Shown: positions 13,717-27,100, numbered from the stretch's first letter. The stretch is DNA of 64,000 bases from Paramarasmius palmivorus (GCA_037176845.1 JAYKXP010000035.1:186001-250000); one strand, 5' to 3'. Numbers and translations are program-made. The notes: generated from the letters alone by a model not told the origin.

Positions 13717-15651
13717 ATGTTCAGAAAGGCAAGGCCGCCAACGGGATGGCCAGAAACGATAGGTGCGGTGTTCGAGTTCTTGGATCAAATTTTCCGGCTC
13801 AAATAGTGTTTTTTTGCTTCTTTTACTTTTCACAGCTGTCGCAAATTCTGGAGGACCCGACTCGACATGTCTATTATTTCTCGTCAACCGACACATTACA
13901 GAAAATCCCAACAATGAACGGGATTTACCTCGTCGTGTTGTCTCTTTACACGTCAACCATGGCCTGCAATCAACATCCACTAGTATGGCTCTGCAATGTG
14001 CCCAGGTCGCAGAGTCACTTGGCGTTGAGCACCATACGCATGAAATACCATGGGGACAATATGGAATACCACCGCTTCCGAAACATGACCAGCCGACTCT
14101 AGAATATGCAGCTCGCATTGGGAGATATCGAACACTGTTCGAAGCCGTGAGGAAGGCGAATGCGAATGCGCTTGCTATGGGACACCACCTGAACGATCAA
14201 GTTGAGACTTCGCTCATGCGGATTCGAAAGGGAACAACAGAGGAAGGTGCAGCTGGAATGCGTTTCGTCAGGAGGTGGGGAATGGGCCACGGCGCACATG
14301 GAGTAAATGAGAATCCTGGATGGTCGGCTTACGATGGAATGAAGATTTGGGTGGTTAGACCTTTTCTAGAGGTACCCAAGGTACGTTGACAGCTATCTTG
14401 GACGACTTGGTCATATGCTTATTGGCATGCAGGAAAGGCTAATCGCAACTTGCGAGCAGCACAAATTGGAATATGTGACCGACAAGACCAACTTCATGCC
14501 ACATCTCACTATAAGAAATGCTATACGAAAATGGTTGGATGAAAAGGGTCAACAAGATAATGCACGTTGAAGTCATCCATATTTTAGGTTCATTTATTCT
14601 GACCTATCCTTCTAGGAAGATCCTCACAGGCTCCGATTGGAGACTCTCGAATCAAAGTTGGCCTCTTTTCAGTCAGATACAGTTTCGCTTGACTTGACGG
14701 CCGACTTCGAGCAATTCCAAGGCGCAGTAATCCAATTGAACAACCAAGCTGAAGATGTAGACCGGCAAGGCATGTATTCTCCCATGATTGCGTTGAGTCT
14801 GGAACTTATTTGGTAGTGCACAGTGGATAGCATCTTGAGTCAGTGCACGCTGCGGTCCCCACCAGGTACCTATCTCACGACAACGCGCGGAATTGCCGCC
14901 ATCCAGGACAAAAAGCTCCAGAGAGCAATTGTCCTTCGCATCCTCCGATATGTCTCCTTTCACCCTTGGGGCTCGCTCCGTGCTCAGATCAAGCGCCGAT
15001 CCTTGGGTCTAAACCAAATTAGCGAGAAATTATGGCACCCAAAACCCCTCTTTCCTAAGATACCCCAATTCTGTGCAGGCGGCGGAGTAACTTGGGCACC
15101 TGTGATCATTCGTGGTGCAAGTTTCGTGTACCCACCGATGTCCCAGACCTATGTAAACCTTGGACACGGAGACCTCGTAGGATGGCTAGCGACCAGACAA
15201 CGACCACCCTAGTCCATATCCACTTCTACAACCGGAATTCCCAGATGTTTTACGAATTAATATCACGGATTTCTTAGCCTCACAACTCCCACTGAACCGC
15301 AAAATAGAGTTCCTCTACGACTGCCGCTTTCTCCTCACATTTGATGTGGACAAACTTCCCCAAGATATCCTTCGAATTGTAACACAGCCAGCGGAAGGCG
15401 AGGGGCTGTGGTTGTTGCCATGGACCAAATGGTTCTGGCCCCAGTTGATTTGGAGGCGCACTGGTAGACCGGACCAGGTACTACATTCCCACACGACGCT
15501 TCGACAGCCTACAAGTTCGGTTCAGGAGTTCGATGACCAGTTGCACATAGCGTCGAGGCAGGAGATGATATGGCGGCGACAACGACAGGAGGAATCGGTG
15601 GAAGCCCCATGGGTGAAGTCAGAATTCATTCGACCTCTGTCTGGGCTATAG
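13717..15651 (+). CDS. tRNA(Ile)-lysidine synthetase-like protein (TilS)
   Basis: PP-loop ATPase that ligates lysine to C34 of tRNA-Ile(CAU), probably for mitochondrial tRNA. The first exon [15 protein letters not shown] joins, through an intron starting gtgcggtg and ending ttttcacag, to [17 protein letters not shown], which contains the SGGxDS pyrophosphatase loop. Further family marks are [51 protein letters not shown] and [19 protein letters not shown]. Several introns split the C-terminal half, and the final exon ends FIRPLSGL with the stop at 15649-15651. Splice sites between 15090 and 15310 are uncertain. A mitochondrial location is expected from the substrate, not proven by the sequence. 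Confidence 0.88.
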
Positions 15652-16083
15652 AATTTTCTACCCCATTCATACCCCGCCGTGATTGGGGGACATGACGCAC
15701 GTGTGCGACGAGAAATACAGTGTCAGTGATCATCAAGCATCAAGCTTCAAGTCCAACTCGGAACCGCCTCGAAATCCAGCTACCGATAAATGCGGAAGTA
15801 CTATAGGCTAGTGCGAAAGGTGCTGGCTTTTCGCCGCATCGGAGGCCGTAGCAGTCAGCAAAGATTAGCATGGGCTCGGATAGTATCTTTCTCTCTGTAA
15901 ATACTCCTGGTTTGAGTAGTTTTTCAGAGGTCGTTTTGTTGCTCGGGACGGAAGCATCTCAACAAACTTATGTCATAAAGCCCCACTATTATTCGTTGTA
16001 ATTCATCTCTCTTGCTCTGACCACCACGCTTGCATATTCGTCTTTTCAAAATCAATGTTCTAGTGTTCAAATCAATCTTCAAA
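15652..16083. other. Intergenic, PSD1 upstream region
   Basis: No supported gene. It contains the TilS 3' UTR and the PSD1 promoter. Small direct repeats (CATCAAGCATCAAGCTTCAAG near 15730-15750) are too short to interpret. Confidence 0.4.
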
Positions 16084-18103
16084 GATGCAGGTCGGAAGGG
16101 GGGCCAAGGCAGCGCTCGCCACGCGGTATCACTATACGTGGATAACTCAATCGTACGTGAATTTGGACATAAAATAGCATAAAATCCGTAATAAATAATC
16201 ACATTCCGACTCGTGTGCTTTCATCGCCCCTTACTTGCCTTTCCGTACCCCTTCATGTTGGTTTTCTAATGCTCTTCTCAAGAAAAAATATCATCCGGAC
16301 GGGTAAAAAACCTCTCTACGCAGCGTCCAGGTACTCAATGCTTCATCTGCCACTGCTTCTTCGGCATTCACAAAATGCTGGGTGCACAGTACAAACAAGA
16401 CGTCTGCCATATTTCGTTCGGTGAAGAACCAAGGCTTCAGGAGGGCATACTCGAGTCAAAGTGGTGGTGAAGGGTCTAGTGGTACAGGTTTCGAGAAGGG
16501 GCTACCTTTTTATCGTGTGTCGTACTTTTGTCATGTGTGATATATTGTACTGATACGGTAGTATTTCAGGTAAAGTCATCAATGCCTGGACGCAGACACC
16601 CACTGTATGGTACCCCATTCCCATTGCGGTCGGAGCTATCCTTTTGGTTGTCATTCAATATCGGAGAAACTCGAGGAAGGCCAGCAAGGAGGTTCAAGTC
16701 GACGAGGATGGTATAGAAGGTCGTCAAGCTCAAAGGCCCATGGCAGGTATGTGTTGGTGCTCTCTATTGTTTTGCACGTCTAATCCTAATCATGGTCTAG
16801 GTACATGTCCTTGGAGCTCTTCCACTTCGTAATATGTCACGGCTATGGGGATACATGAACTCGCTGGAACTACCCCCTTGGTTCAGGCCTATTGGATTCC
16901 GGATATACGCTTATACTTTCGGTTGCAACCTTGACGAAATTGACCCTTCCGACCTCAAAGCATACAAGAGCTTAGGAGACTTTTTCTATCGTAAGCTCAA
17001 GGATGGTGTACGACCTGTCGACGATGCTATCCTGGTAGGTGTTCTTTTTGTAGACACAACCACTCCCTAAACTAATTCATCCTGCTTAGGTCAGTCCTGC
17101 AGACGGACGTATTCTTCATTTCGGAGAGGTCAAAGATCTACGTGTCGAACAAGTCAAAGGCATTACATACTCTCTAGACGCTCTTCTTGGCGTAGAGCGT
17201 CCAGGCACACCACCCCCTGTGTTAATCCCTTCTCATCGGCACGCTCTGCCTATCGTGGACGACCATGAATTCGCCAACGTGAACGGTATCGAATACAGTC
17301 TTAACCAGTTGATCGGTGACCCTGAATCCCCACCATCCTCCCCTAGCTCGGAATCAAAGCCGAATACACTCAAATACGGGGAACAAACCGACGCTTCAGT
17401 CGTGGAATCGTCACGAAGTTTGCAGGAGACCCTGGCTCATGATGCATCAGTCGCGTTGGAGATGGGTGTAAAACCTTCTCTAGAACGCAAGACTAGCTCC
17501 ACCATACGCAGTCTGCGACCCGGTCATTCACTGTATTTCACCGTCATCTACCTGGCTCCCGGTGATTACCATCGGTTCCATAGTCCCACTGCTTGGGTGG
17601 TGGAGAAGCGACGACACTTTGTTGGCGAGCTGTTTTCAGTGTCGCCCTACATTGCCAAACGTCTTGAAAACCTCTTCGTTCTCAACGAACGAGTGGCCTT
17701 GCTTGGGAGATGGAAATTCGGGTTTTTCGGTATGGTTCCTGTTGGAGCAACCAATGTCGGCAGTATCAAGGTAAACTTTGATTCGGTGCGTTTCTGATTC
17801 ATCATACTTCGGGGTAGTGTTTCTGATACCTGCGCACATAGACTTTACGGACTAATGAACGCGGCCGGCGGCCACCACCTGGTACCTACACTGAAGCTGT
17901 TTACTTCTGCCGCATCGCCGATTCTGAATGGACAACCCTTGCTGCCAGCACAAGAGATGGGTGGTTTCTGTTTGGGAAGCACCATTGTTCTCGTGTTTGA
18001 GGCGCCCGACAATTTCGAATTCTCGACGCAACCGGGTCAGAAGGTGAAAGTCGGTCAGAAGCTTGGTGATATTCCTCGGCCAGCCAAGTCGAAAACCGAG
18101 TGA
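16084..18103 (+). CDS. PSD1: Mitochondrial phosphatidylserine decarboxylase, C-terminal frame broken
   Basis: Converts phosphatidylserine to phosphatidylethanolamine at the mitochondrial inner membrane. An Arg/Ala/Ser-rich presequence ends near RRAYSSQ. A membrane helix (IPIAVGAILLVVIQY) is followed by SPADGRILHFGEV, LYFTVIYLAPGDYHRFHSP (the conserved PGDYHRFHSP block), GRWKFGFFGMVPVGATNVGSI and LRTNERGRRPPPGTYTEAVY. The self-cleavage motif GGFCLGST is present and gives the pyruvoyl-bearing alpha subunit. However, GTYTEAVY and SAASPILNGQPL are in different frames: one extra T near 17905 breaks the gene just before LGST. No intron fits. The first exons (start at 16084) are uncertain. It is convergent with the hydrolase at 18313. 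Confidence 0.88.
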
Positions 18104-18312
18104 AGATAGAGTGGCTCTCGGTGAAAGGCAGTAGTGGGGCAATACTAATAAAGTTGGCTTATGGTCGATATGCTTCGAAATCATGCAAATGCAAAGTCCA
18201 GGTAATAATGGCACTTATCCATGGGTTTATTTCTATCAACAATATATACATTAGCATTTAGAGTTCACGAATCAGACTTCAATATCATTTCTGGGCGCGG
18301 TTTCGTTATGCC

Positions 18313-19581
18313 TTACAAACGAGGCCCTGCCGACGAGGGTCCTTGCAAGAAGTTTTCGAAGACATCCACCCAAATCTGGATCGGAAAGTACTCAAACCAG
18401 TGGTGTCCAAAGGCTAGATTGGGAATCTGGCCTGGGCTGTTACCGACACCAACGGATTGGGCCCAAGGAATACGTCGCAGGAGCTCTTCCGAACATGAGT
18501 AAGGGATGATCGTGTCATTCTTCCCAGCTAACACGAGAAACTTGATATCTCTCGGTAGTTTGTCGTGATATCCAGAGAGATCGAAGCGTTTGAGCTGTGG
18601 AATGAGCAGTCGGGTCGGTTGTGGTTACGAAGGGCTAGGAAGGAATGGAAACTCACTGCACGACCTTGCTTTGCTGCACCAGGAGTTCTGCGCTCAGCGA
18701 GTGCGAGAATAACAAGACAAACTGTGCTTACAAAGGGTGTGCGACGGTCTATTGTGAGATAAGTATACTGCAAGACAGTATTAATGGATTAGAACACACC
18801 TCCCAACTACCATACGATTAAACCACCATTGATATCGTTCCTTGTTGTTTGGGTCTTCGAGCCAGGCGGTGTCGAAGGTTCCGTCGAGGACCGGCTTGAC
18901 TTTGGCCTTCTTTTCATCATCTGTGAGTGCCCGAGGAGGTGTCGAAGTGTCGATTTTGAGCCCGTATCGTTTATCCGGATCCCATATCGGAGCGCACAAT
19001 GTTGCCGCCAGAACAACGTGAGTTACACGAAATGGTAGCGTCTGCGGATTTGTAGGGATGATATGGAAGAAATAGTAATTGTTGAGTGACTACACCTGCG
19101 CGTCAGAGGATTAGGAGTGTAGATTCGCGTAGAGGAAGGTCTCACATACCGCCCATAGAGAATCCACAAATGGCCACTTCTTGCCAGCGCAAAGAGGCCA
19201 CTAGCCATACGAGGTCTCGTGCAAGTGATTCGATAGTGATATCGTCCTCCTTTTCGGGGGACGCGAACGTCGAATCTCCCATACCTCTGGAGCAAAACAT
19301 GATGAGCTCGGTAACGTTGATACAGGAGTTTTTTTATACCTATGGTCAAAGATAAGGACTACATTTCAAACAGGTGAGCACCTTGAGAGACTAAAAACGA
19401 TACCTTACTTACCTGGTCTGATCTCTGCGAGTCTTGTAGCCAACCTCTCCCAGTCACCTCTCAAAGCACTCATACCGCAGACGAGGACGATAGGCAACCG
19501 TCTGCCAATCCACTGCGAACCTAGAAATTCGTATGCAAGTTTGGCGCCATCAGGGGTCTTCGCTATCAAAGGCTCGTCCAT
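18313..19581 (-). CDS. Alpha/beta hydrolase, copy 1
   Basis: Starts MDEPLIAKTPDGAKLAYEF, followed by IVLVCGMSALRGDWERLATRLAE, the pattern of an esterase-like alpha/beta hydrolase. The nucleophile elbow CGFSMGG (G-x-S-x-G) is at about 19160-19180. A lid/cap region includes WLEDPNNKERYQWWF. The C-terminus has LAGKNDTIIPYSCSEELLRRIPWAQ, where the Asp is the likely triad acid, and FGHHWFEYF with the likely catalytic His. The stop TAA is at 18313-18315. It is paralogous to the gene at 33098-34315, which shares the elbow, the HHW(F/Y)EYF block and the layout. Substrate is unknown. Confidence 0.83.
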
Positions 19582-20754
19582 CGTCGTGTTCTTGGGGGAA
19601 GAAAAAGTTGAACAAAGGACATCCTGTTATATCCGGTTATTCAGGCGAGCTTCAACCGTCAAAGTTCTGATCAACGACCGGAGTCACCGCTCTCCACGGT
19701 CATTCTCTCACCTTCATCTACTCTCTGCGCGACTTTTTTGCACTTCGGTGTGATAATTTTATACTGGTAAGTGTTGCTAATTGTGGGTGATTCTTGCCTG
19801 ATATTTCTCCAGGTAGATTGCATTGTTCGATTTAACGTATTGGCGTGTATTGTGCACCACGACAAACTTGGAATTAGTGACCTAGGAACCTACTTCGAAC
19901 CTACTTTTGGATGCCCAGAAGAAAAATTACGAATCACAGACTAGAAGTTCATCCTATTTTCAAACGTGGCCCACGAGACAGAACCCAGGTCATTGTTAAT
20001 AGCGCGCGCCCACCAACCATCGGTATTCCCCGACGGCATTTCTTTGGACCTGGCACAGTTGATTCGACAACGGGATCCTCGAATAAACCAACAAGAATCT
20101 ATTTCGGTTTTGCGTCGGGTGTAAAGAAGAGCCGGAGCAGCTTCGTTCATCCGTCGGGTCGTGAATTGAGGGAGTCGAGGATGTCTCCTCGAAGGAGTCT
20201 CCCTTTCTGTCCTCGAGCTATGTTCACGAGGTCCCATCTGCACGACCTAGCTTTATTACTTTGGTCTCACGCCCATTAAAGCCCCCGTCATATGCATCTT
20301 GGACATTCGTCGACATTGTGGTTCCTTAGGCACATGGGCACTAACCAAGAACGAATGTGATCCTTTCTGTTCGGATTGGCATGAAGAGAGTTCAACCTGG
20401 CTGCCATTGTATGATCATTGAGCCACCGACCACCTATCGTCACTGTACATAATAATGCTATTTTTCTTTCAACTTGAATTGCCCTCTGAGCATGTAGATA
20501 GATAGACAGATAAATACACAACTCCGTAAATACAACGGGGTCCCACTAGGGATTCGGAACAGCTGGAATAATATGATATTAGATATTAGAAAACCTGCTA
20601 TGGACCGACGCGATCAGCGCAGGGGTCGTACTACATGTGAACAGACAGAGAAATTTGCTACATGATGCTACGTCTAGCTACCCATCACCACAGTGCTAGC
20701 CAAGTACACTGTTGTTACAAGCGCCTATTCAGTTGATATACCAGTACCACCATC
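19582..20754. other. Intergenic, about 1.2 kb, no supported gene
   Basis: Open frames on both strands at 19911-20279 overlap each other and show no domain or splice-supported extension. I see no repeat, RNA gene or transposon end. It probably holds the hydrolase promoter and the upstream region of the zinc-finger gene. Confidence 0.45.
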
Positions 20755-21653
20755 ATGCATCGTACTGCCTGGACCAGTTCTTCTCTCCCGTCCGATAGGT
20801 TAAAGCCATCCTATCCTAACCAACAAAATCAGAAAGGGAAGGGGAAGTCCTCCAATGCGCCCAAAGATTCGCCGAAAAGCAGGGAAGTTCGAAGATTGGA
20901 AGGTCTACTGAATTCACTAAAGACAACTACTACACCCGTGAAAGATCCCAAAGGAGGCTGTTTTTGTCAAGGTATAGTCCCTGTAGGAATCGAACGAGCA
21001 AGTCTCATTCCGTTACCCAACAGCTCGAGAACATCCGTTATCCACATACACCCCAATCTGTCGCTCATGCGGACTCATCCTATGTCACCTAAATCTTCCC
21101 CATTTCGCATGCCCATTCTGCACCTCACCCCTCTTCACACCTCACCTTAAAGAATCTCTTACAACCAAACTCGAAACCCAAATCACCGATACACTAGCCA
21201 AAGAAGCTGCAGAACGCGAGCGCGTAATAGAAGAAGCTAGACAGCAAGCCGGAGCTTTCCCCGCACTCTCTCAATCGACAGCAGCGTTGAACCAACCGAA
21301 TACCTCAACAATCGCATAAGGTGCTTTCGTTGAATTCAAAGACGAAGAAGGTTACGGTTTCGTCGTATTCGACACCGAATAATTCGCGTCCAGCTTCGAG
21401 GACGGCGTCGGAGAAGGATGAAGAGGAAGGTGTGGTGAGGGTTCCGCCGCCGCCGGATGAGGTGCTATTTGCGAAAGGCAAATTGGATCCGAGGAGGCCA
21501 TATGAGAACTTACGGGGTGGAAGTGTGAGGTATGTTGCTGCGAAGGAGAATAGGAATACGAAGACGGAAGGGTCGGGGAACAAGAGCCGTAGAAAGGGAA
21601 AGGGAAAGGCTAGCGGAGGCGGCGAGAGCACACCTTCAAGTTCCAAATCATGA
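20755..21653 (+). CDS. C2HC5 zinc-finger protein, TRIP4/Rqt4 type
   Basis: The basic N-terminal exon ends GGCFCQ and is spliced (gtatag..ccaacag) to AREHPLSTYTPICRSCGLI, then LCHLNLPHFACPFC, giving the C-x-C..H..C-x2-C..C..C-x2-C ligands of the zf-C2HC5 domain. This domain defines TRIP4/ASC-1 and yeast Rqt4, a subunit of the RQC-trigger complex that splits collided ribosomes. A Glu/Arg helix follows (LAKEAAERERVIEEARQQAG). The conserved downstream block KVLSLNSKTKKVTVSSYSTP and the PPPPDEVLFAKGKLDP tail lie in another frame, so an extra base at about 21296-21316, or an unusual intron (gtaata..ataag), is needed. The stop is at 21651-21653. Function by family is well supported; the integrity of this copy is not. 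Confidence 0.78.
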
Positions 21654-21808
21654 TAGATCCCAATAAGCTAAAGTTATCATCCACTAGATATGTACAGATT
21701 ACAAGGAACAATATACGACAAGAGTAGACTAGATAACAGATATATCCAAATGCTGCGACTATATCGATACAACAGCGATATTCAAAAGATACACAAATCG
21801 AAAGCAAT

Positions 21809-23887
21809 TCACGACGGAGAAAATCTCATCAAGTCCTCAATCAATCCTTTGAGCTCATCAACAGCCTCCTCGCCCACTTTCAGCTTCCTCTCAGCTTCTG
21901 TAAGCTCAGCCTCTAATCTAGCCACCTGTTCACCGGGGCTTGCATTCCGAATGAAAGGCGACGCAGATGGCTGGGCAGATGGGCCGGGTATCGGAGACGA
22001 TAAGGAACCCAGGTTTAACCCAATCGTTTTGTCGGGATCAAACACGTCCGGCGAAGGCGTTGGACCACGTTCCCAGTCGAGGTTCAAAGATCCTGACCGT
22101 TCAGTAGGCGGTCGAGGAGCTAAGAATGGGGGTGGTGTCGATTGAAAGGGCTGGCTTCCTTCTTGTTCGAGATCAAAATCGATCAATGGGCTTGGAGGTA
22201 GCATGATACTGGAAGGATCAACTTCTGCATCAGGAGATGAGGACGAGTGAATTTGAGAGCGGGGTGAAGCACGGGTGGATGTAGATCGTGAGCGTGAGGT
22301 AGAGGTGGTTCTGGAAGATGAGGAAAGAGGTCGAAGGACGATTGTGCTTGGGAATAGTGGTGTCGCCATTTCCATTGACTGTTCACCGTCATCGTCAGAT
22401 GGAACGGGGATATCAGGTACAATTTCCTCTGGAGAGTTTGTGTCGCCTTGTCCTATTGCGTTGTGAATATTTGGTAGCGGGCAGAGAGAACTGTGACGTA
22501 CAGATACATCCTTCGCGCCAAGTAGCTGCATGAGCCTTTCATTTTCTCTAGTCAACGTCTCTGCGCGCTGTAGAGATTCACTATAAGCAACTTGAAGCTC
22601 TTCACGAGTAGGTGTTGGCTCGCTGATGCCAGGGTCAGGAGAAGTGCCTGATGCTTCAGTGGAAGTAGCCGCCTGCTTGGTCTAATGACTGATGAGCAGC
22701 GTTCTAGGGTTGTAATGAGCACACTCGCACCTCTTGTTTGCTCGCAGAAATGAGGTCTAGCAGTTTGGCCTTTTCCAATCGAAAGGCTTCTAGCTTGGAA
22801 GCTAAGTCTTGTACTTCACGATCGAATTCGTCTACAACTTTTGGAGTGGATGAAGGTGAGGCTTTGGGGATCTGAGTCGATGCATCGGGTCTTGAACGTT
22901 GACTGGATGGTGCACCATGATCGCCCGGAGGTGTCTCTAGCTAGCAACGTCTTCAGCTAAACTTTCCATTCGACGTGAGATGTCTACGCACACCCGCTTT
23001 CGGAGACGATTAACCTCTTTTTCCACTGTCATGTTCTTTGCGGTGTTATAACGAAAAATCCGTAAAGCGTCTTCGCCGCTGAGTCCTGGATCCATCTCCT
23101 GGTCGATCTTCCCCTTGGTGTGAGCCTGGATATCGAGCGAGTTCCTCTATTTCCGAGTCGCGAAGAGCTAGCTGTGCTTCAAGCATTGAAAGTTTTGCCA
23201 CAGACTCATTGACTACCAGGTCTCGCTCTGTTCTAGCTTCGTCGCGTTCTCGCCTAAGAGTTGCTATCATTGAAGAGTTGTACGCCGCTTCGGTGTTCTG
23301 TTGTATTCCAGGTGTTCGCTGTTGAGATGCCGTATCCACGGGATCTATAATAGTGTTCAGCTTATAAGGGGTCAGAGAAGTTGAATAACAGTACCGAAAG
23401 ACAAAGCGGGAGCAGCACCATTTGCCATGTGAATCCGGGGAAATGGCCAGGAGGTGTAATTATTGCATACCTCGACTATGAACAGGATCAATATGGTTCG
23501 AAAATTGGCCAACGTCCCAACCCACCTTTCTGCAACAATACATCAAAAGCCTCCTGTAAATCGTCTCTTTCCTTTCTCAACGACCTCACTACTTGTTTCG
23601 AGCGGTCATAACCGCAACTGTAGCCGTTCATTCGTCTCCTTTTCGGCTGCAAGTTCTTGCAAGTGCGTCGTGTGGATGGATTGGAGAGCATCTTGGGTAT
23701 AAAGAAGGCGAGTCTTGAGTTGGGCTGTGAGGATTTCATAGGCTTCTAACTTGGACCTCAAAAGTTCAATCTGTTGGTTCTTGAGTCGAGATATTCCAAA
23801 AATAATAGGTCGAACACGCACCTCCCTGTCCTTTCCCACTGAACTGCTTGCTGAAGCAACTGCCGCTCTGTTATTACGAGGTCCCAT
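21809..23887 (-). CDS. Unrecognised coiled-coil protein
   Basis: Starts at ATG 23885-23887 (MGPRNNRAAVASASSS). Long heptad-rich segments follow, including LKNQQIELLRSKLEAYEILT, VVRSLRKERDDLQEAFDVLL, SMIATLRRERDEARTERDLV and MTRENERLMQLLGAKD. A Pro/Ser-rich disordered region (about 21950-22480) precedes a final coiled coil (ARLEAELTEAERKLKVGEEA). Stop TGA is at 21809-21811. Several short introns interrupt it. No enzyme motif was seen. A structural or cytoskeletal/trafficking scaffold is possible but not shown. It is divergent from the gene at 24138 with a 250-bp gap. Confidence 0.65.
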
Positions 23888-24137
23888 TCACAGTGTTCGT
23901 CCAGGATTGATTCGAATACCAGTGCAAATACAGAAATAAACAGGGATTTGTGCAGAGGTCCAGAGCGTAAAAATACAGCATGAAGGTATATGAAGAAGAA
24001 TGGTTACAAGGGGAACTGAGTGAAATTCAACATTCTAATTTCTATTTCCGCACCTTGCACTGCTAAATCAGTCAGACTCACACGGTTCTGTTCAATTCGG
24101 TTCACTCTCTCATCGAGCTCCATGGTCAAGGTCTCCC

Positions 24138-27100
24138 ATGCACTATGCTAGAGATTCAGGTATAGCGTGAGTTTTCTGCTGTCATTTTCTTGACGCTATC
24201 TCACAAGGTGCTAGACTTTCGACACAGGAAGTGGTTTCACCCACAACGATACCCTTTCCCACACCCGACTTTGAGAAACCTACACTTCCACCTAAGGATA
24301 CCTACAAAAAACCTCCCAAATATCACTACGACGACTTTGACTTATCCCGAGACACCGTCGAAGAAGTCGTCCCATACTGGCCACGACACTACTTACTCTC
24401 GAGATAGAGTAAAGTCGCTTTCTAATGTTCCGTCACCAGCGCTCGTCAAACGCCTTTTGAAAGACGACTCAGTGAACAAGAAGACACGGCAGCTACTTGT
24501 CGCTACAGTCTCTCGGCTCGAGTCTGCTTCACAACGCGCGGCAGAAGCTGAGGCGGCAAAACGGGCTATCGAGAGCAAAGCACTACTGGAAAAGGCTAGG
24601 CTTTCCTCGGATGCTGCTCTGGCAAAAGATGAGGCTCAGCGTATGAAGCTTGAGCTGGAGATGTATAGGTTGAAGCTGCAGCAGGCTGAGGATGAAGTAC
24701 GTAGAGCTCGGGAGTCCGTCAAAGTGCTGGATGACAGGCGGAACGAAGCGGAAAGGGCTGCTATTCGTGCAAGGAATGCTGCACGAAAATACAGAGGGGA
24801 AAACATGGTCATTCTGGCTCGAGAACAAGGAAGAAACGAAGGCTATAGACAAGGGTTGACTATGGGTAGAGAAGCCGCCTTTGCGAGGCTGAAAGAGCTA
24901 GATGGTGGAGATTACGATGACTATTTCAGCCCAGAAATCGTAGGAGACGGGTATGCCTACATCGAAGAGTATGATGAAGGAGATGAAGGAGCAGCGTACT
25001 CTTCAAGGGCCGGAAGTAACTATCCACGCGACAGAAAACGCGACGAGCACCACCAATCCAGGTCACGACACCATTCGATGACATCGAAAGCCGCGTCCAA
25101 CAAGCGTGAGGCGGAGTCCTCTCGTAGGCGATCAAACTCTCGCCCGGCTCACTCCGAGCACCAAGACCCCGAGTCTCGAAGTCGTCGATCCCATCTTTCT
25201 CGCAGGAACGTTGAGCGGACACCTGTAGTGGACGCTACTCCAGAGATTACATCCACACCGAGATCTACTCAGCAGGCACCTCCAGTACCTTTACCGTCAT
25301 CAGCACCATCTTCACCGGCGCTACCTATACCTCCTCCTAGACCTTCTCAAGTTGGCCAAACAGATGGTGACTTTGATCAAAGGAGCGAGAGCGCAGGATC
25401 GGTACATAGTGCTTCTCATCCTGTACCATTTCCTGTGCAACAGGATCATTCGCCTGCACCTTCGCCGTCAATGCAACCTCCGTCTCAGCCCACACCCAAT
25501 TCAGCCTATGCACAATCACCACAGTACTCCGCAGGTGCAGGAGCTTCTCAACCTCTCCAAGCCGAGCCAGAAGATATCATGGTTCGAGAGCCTGTACACT
25601 CCTCTCCCCACTATACCGCTCCACCAACCCCAGCTTCTCAATCTCATTCTTCTCCTCAGCCACCAATCCAACCACCATTTTCTCAGCCTCCTATTAACTC
25701 ACCTCAGCAACCCAGCGATACGTCACTGGCTGACTCTGGCATTTTGGAGTACGTTCCTATGCCGGCGCCACCATTCGCCTTGCCACCTGATCCTCCCGTA
25801 CAAGCACCGCTGCAAACCTCGGTGCCGCCATCGTCCCAGGCCGTTCAAGCACCTATACCCCACGTGTCTTCCATAGCTAGTTCACGAACGGAAGAACGTG
25901 CAAGGGAACGTGAAGCTGAAGTCAGTACACCGTCGACTATGACTGGGATAACCGCCATTCCTGGTTTACGATCTTTCCCTGCGGCGCCGGTGCCTCCGTC
26001 GTCAGCTGGAAGTGCAGAGGCTGGCGTGCCACCAGGTTACACTGGGTCGAATGGATCTTCCAATTTCAGTGGAAGAGGCGGAGGTGCTGACTATGGATTT
26101 GGCGGCAGAGGAGGAGGATTGAGTACTATCTATGAACAGTCGACAGAGGCCGGTACGCCAAGGATGTTGACACCTCATCATACTGGATTGAGTCAGCGAA
26201 GCGATACATCCTCAAGGGTGGATGAATGGCGGAAGAGCTTGAGTCAAGCTGGTGATGAACAGGTATATTCTTCGTCTTGGTACGTAGTAAATTTTTGCTG
26301 ATCGACCTTTTCGCAGCCACAAGTCTCGGATTACCCATCGCCCTTCCTCCATCCGCAGTCTGCTAGCAGGCCACCGATGTATACTTCAGATAGTCAAGGA
26401 ACGTTGGAGAGCAACCTCAGTAGTAATAGGTATAGTGTTTATGATGGAGATCTCCGACGTCGGGCATCTTCAGGAAGCACACACAGTACTAGGACGGCTA
26501 GTATCAACATTCAGATTGAGCCACCAGTAAGTTTGCAATGTAGCCTTCATAAGCGGTTCTGATACCTACTTCTCCAGTCCCGACCGGGCTCCGAGGGTGC
26601 TAGAACACCTGTACCAGACAGTAATAGAGGACAACATTCTACCGGCCACTACGCTCCTTTCAACAGCCCTGCTCAACCTATTAACCAGCCTGGCCCTTCA
26701 AGTCCTGGTTATCGCCCACCTACTCACATTCCTGCCGGAAGGAGTAATGGATATGGCTATGTTCCTGCCGACCATCGGATGACACCAGGGTATCTAAGCC
26801 CAAACAGATCACCCTTGGACCTTACACCAAGTGGTCCTGAACCTGGAGATGAAGGACCTGTGATTCCTGGACAGGCTTTTCCTCGGCCAGGCTCTAGGAT
26901 GGGTCCAAGTACTACTTCTATTGGAAGGAACGCGTCTGTCAATGGCAATGGACTTCCTTTTGGGTTTGTTCCTATCCATGTCCAACCTTCACCTGGACAA
27001 TCGCAACGACCCATCCCGAGAGATAGACCGACGTATGATGATGATGATGATGACGACGGCGACGACACCGAAACAGGATCAGGTACATCGACTCCACGAG

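Noticed and set aside
19911..20279. Small gene in the 19.6-20.7 kb gap
   Set aside because: Opposite-strand frames of similar length overlap, with no domain, signal peptide or conserved pattern.
24350..24420. Frame change in the low-complexity gene as another indel
   Set aside because: A weak but phase-compatible intron (gtcgtc..taaag) exists and there is no conserved domain to decide, so it is not counted among the clear breaks.
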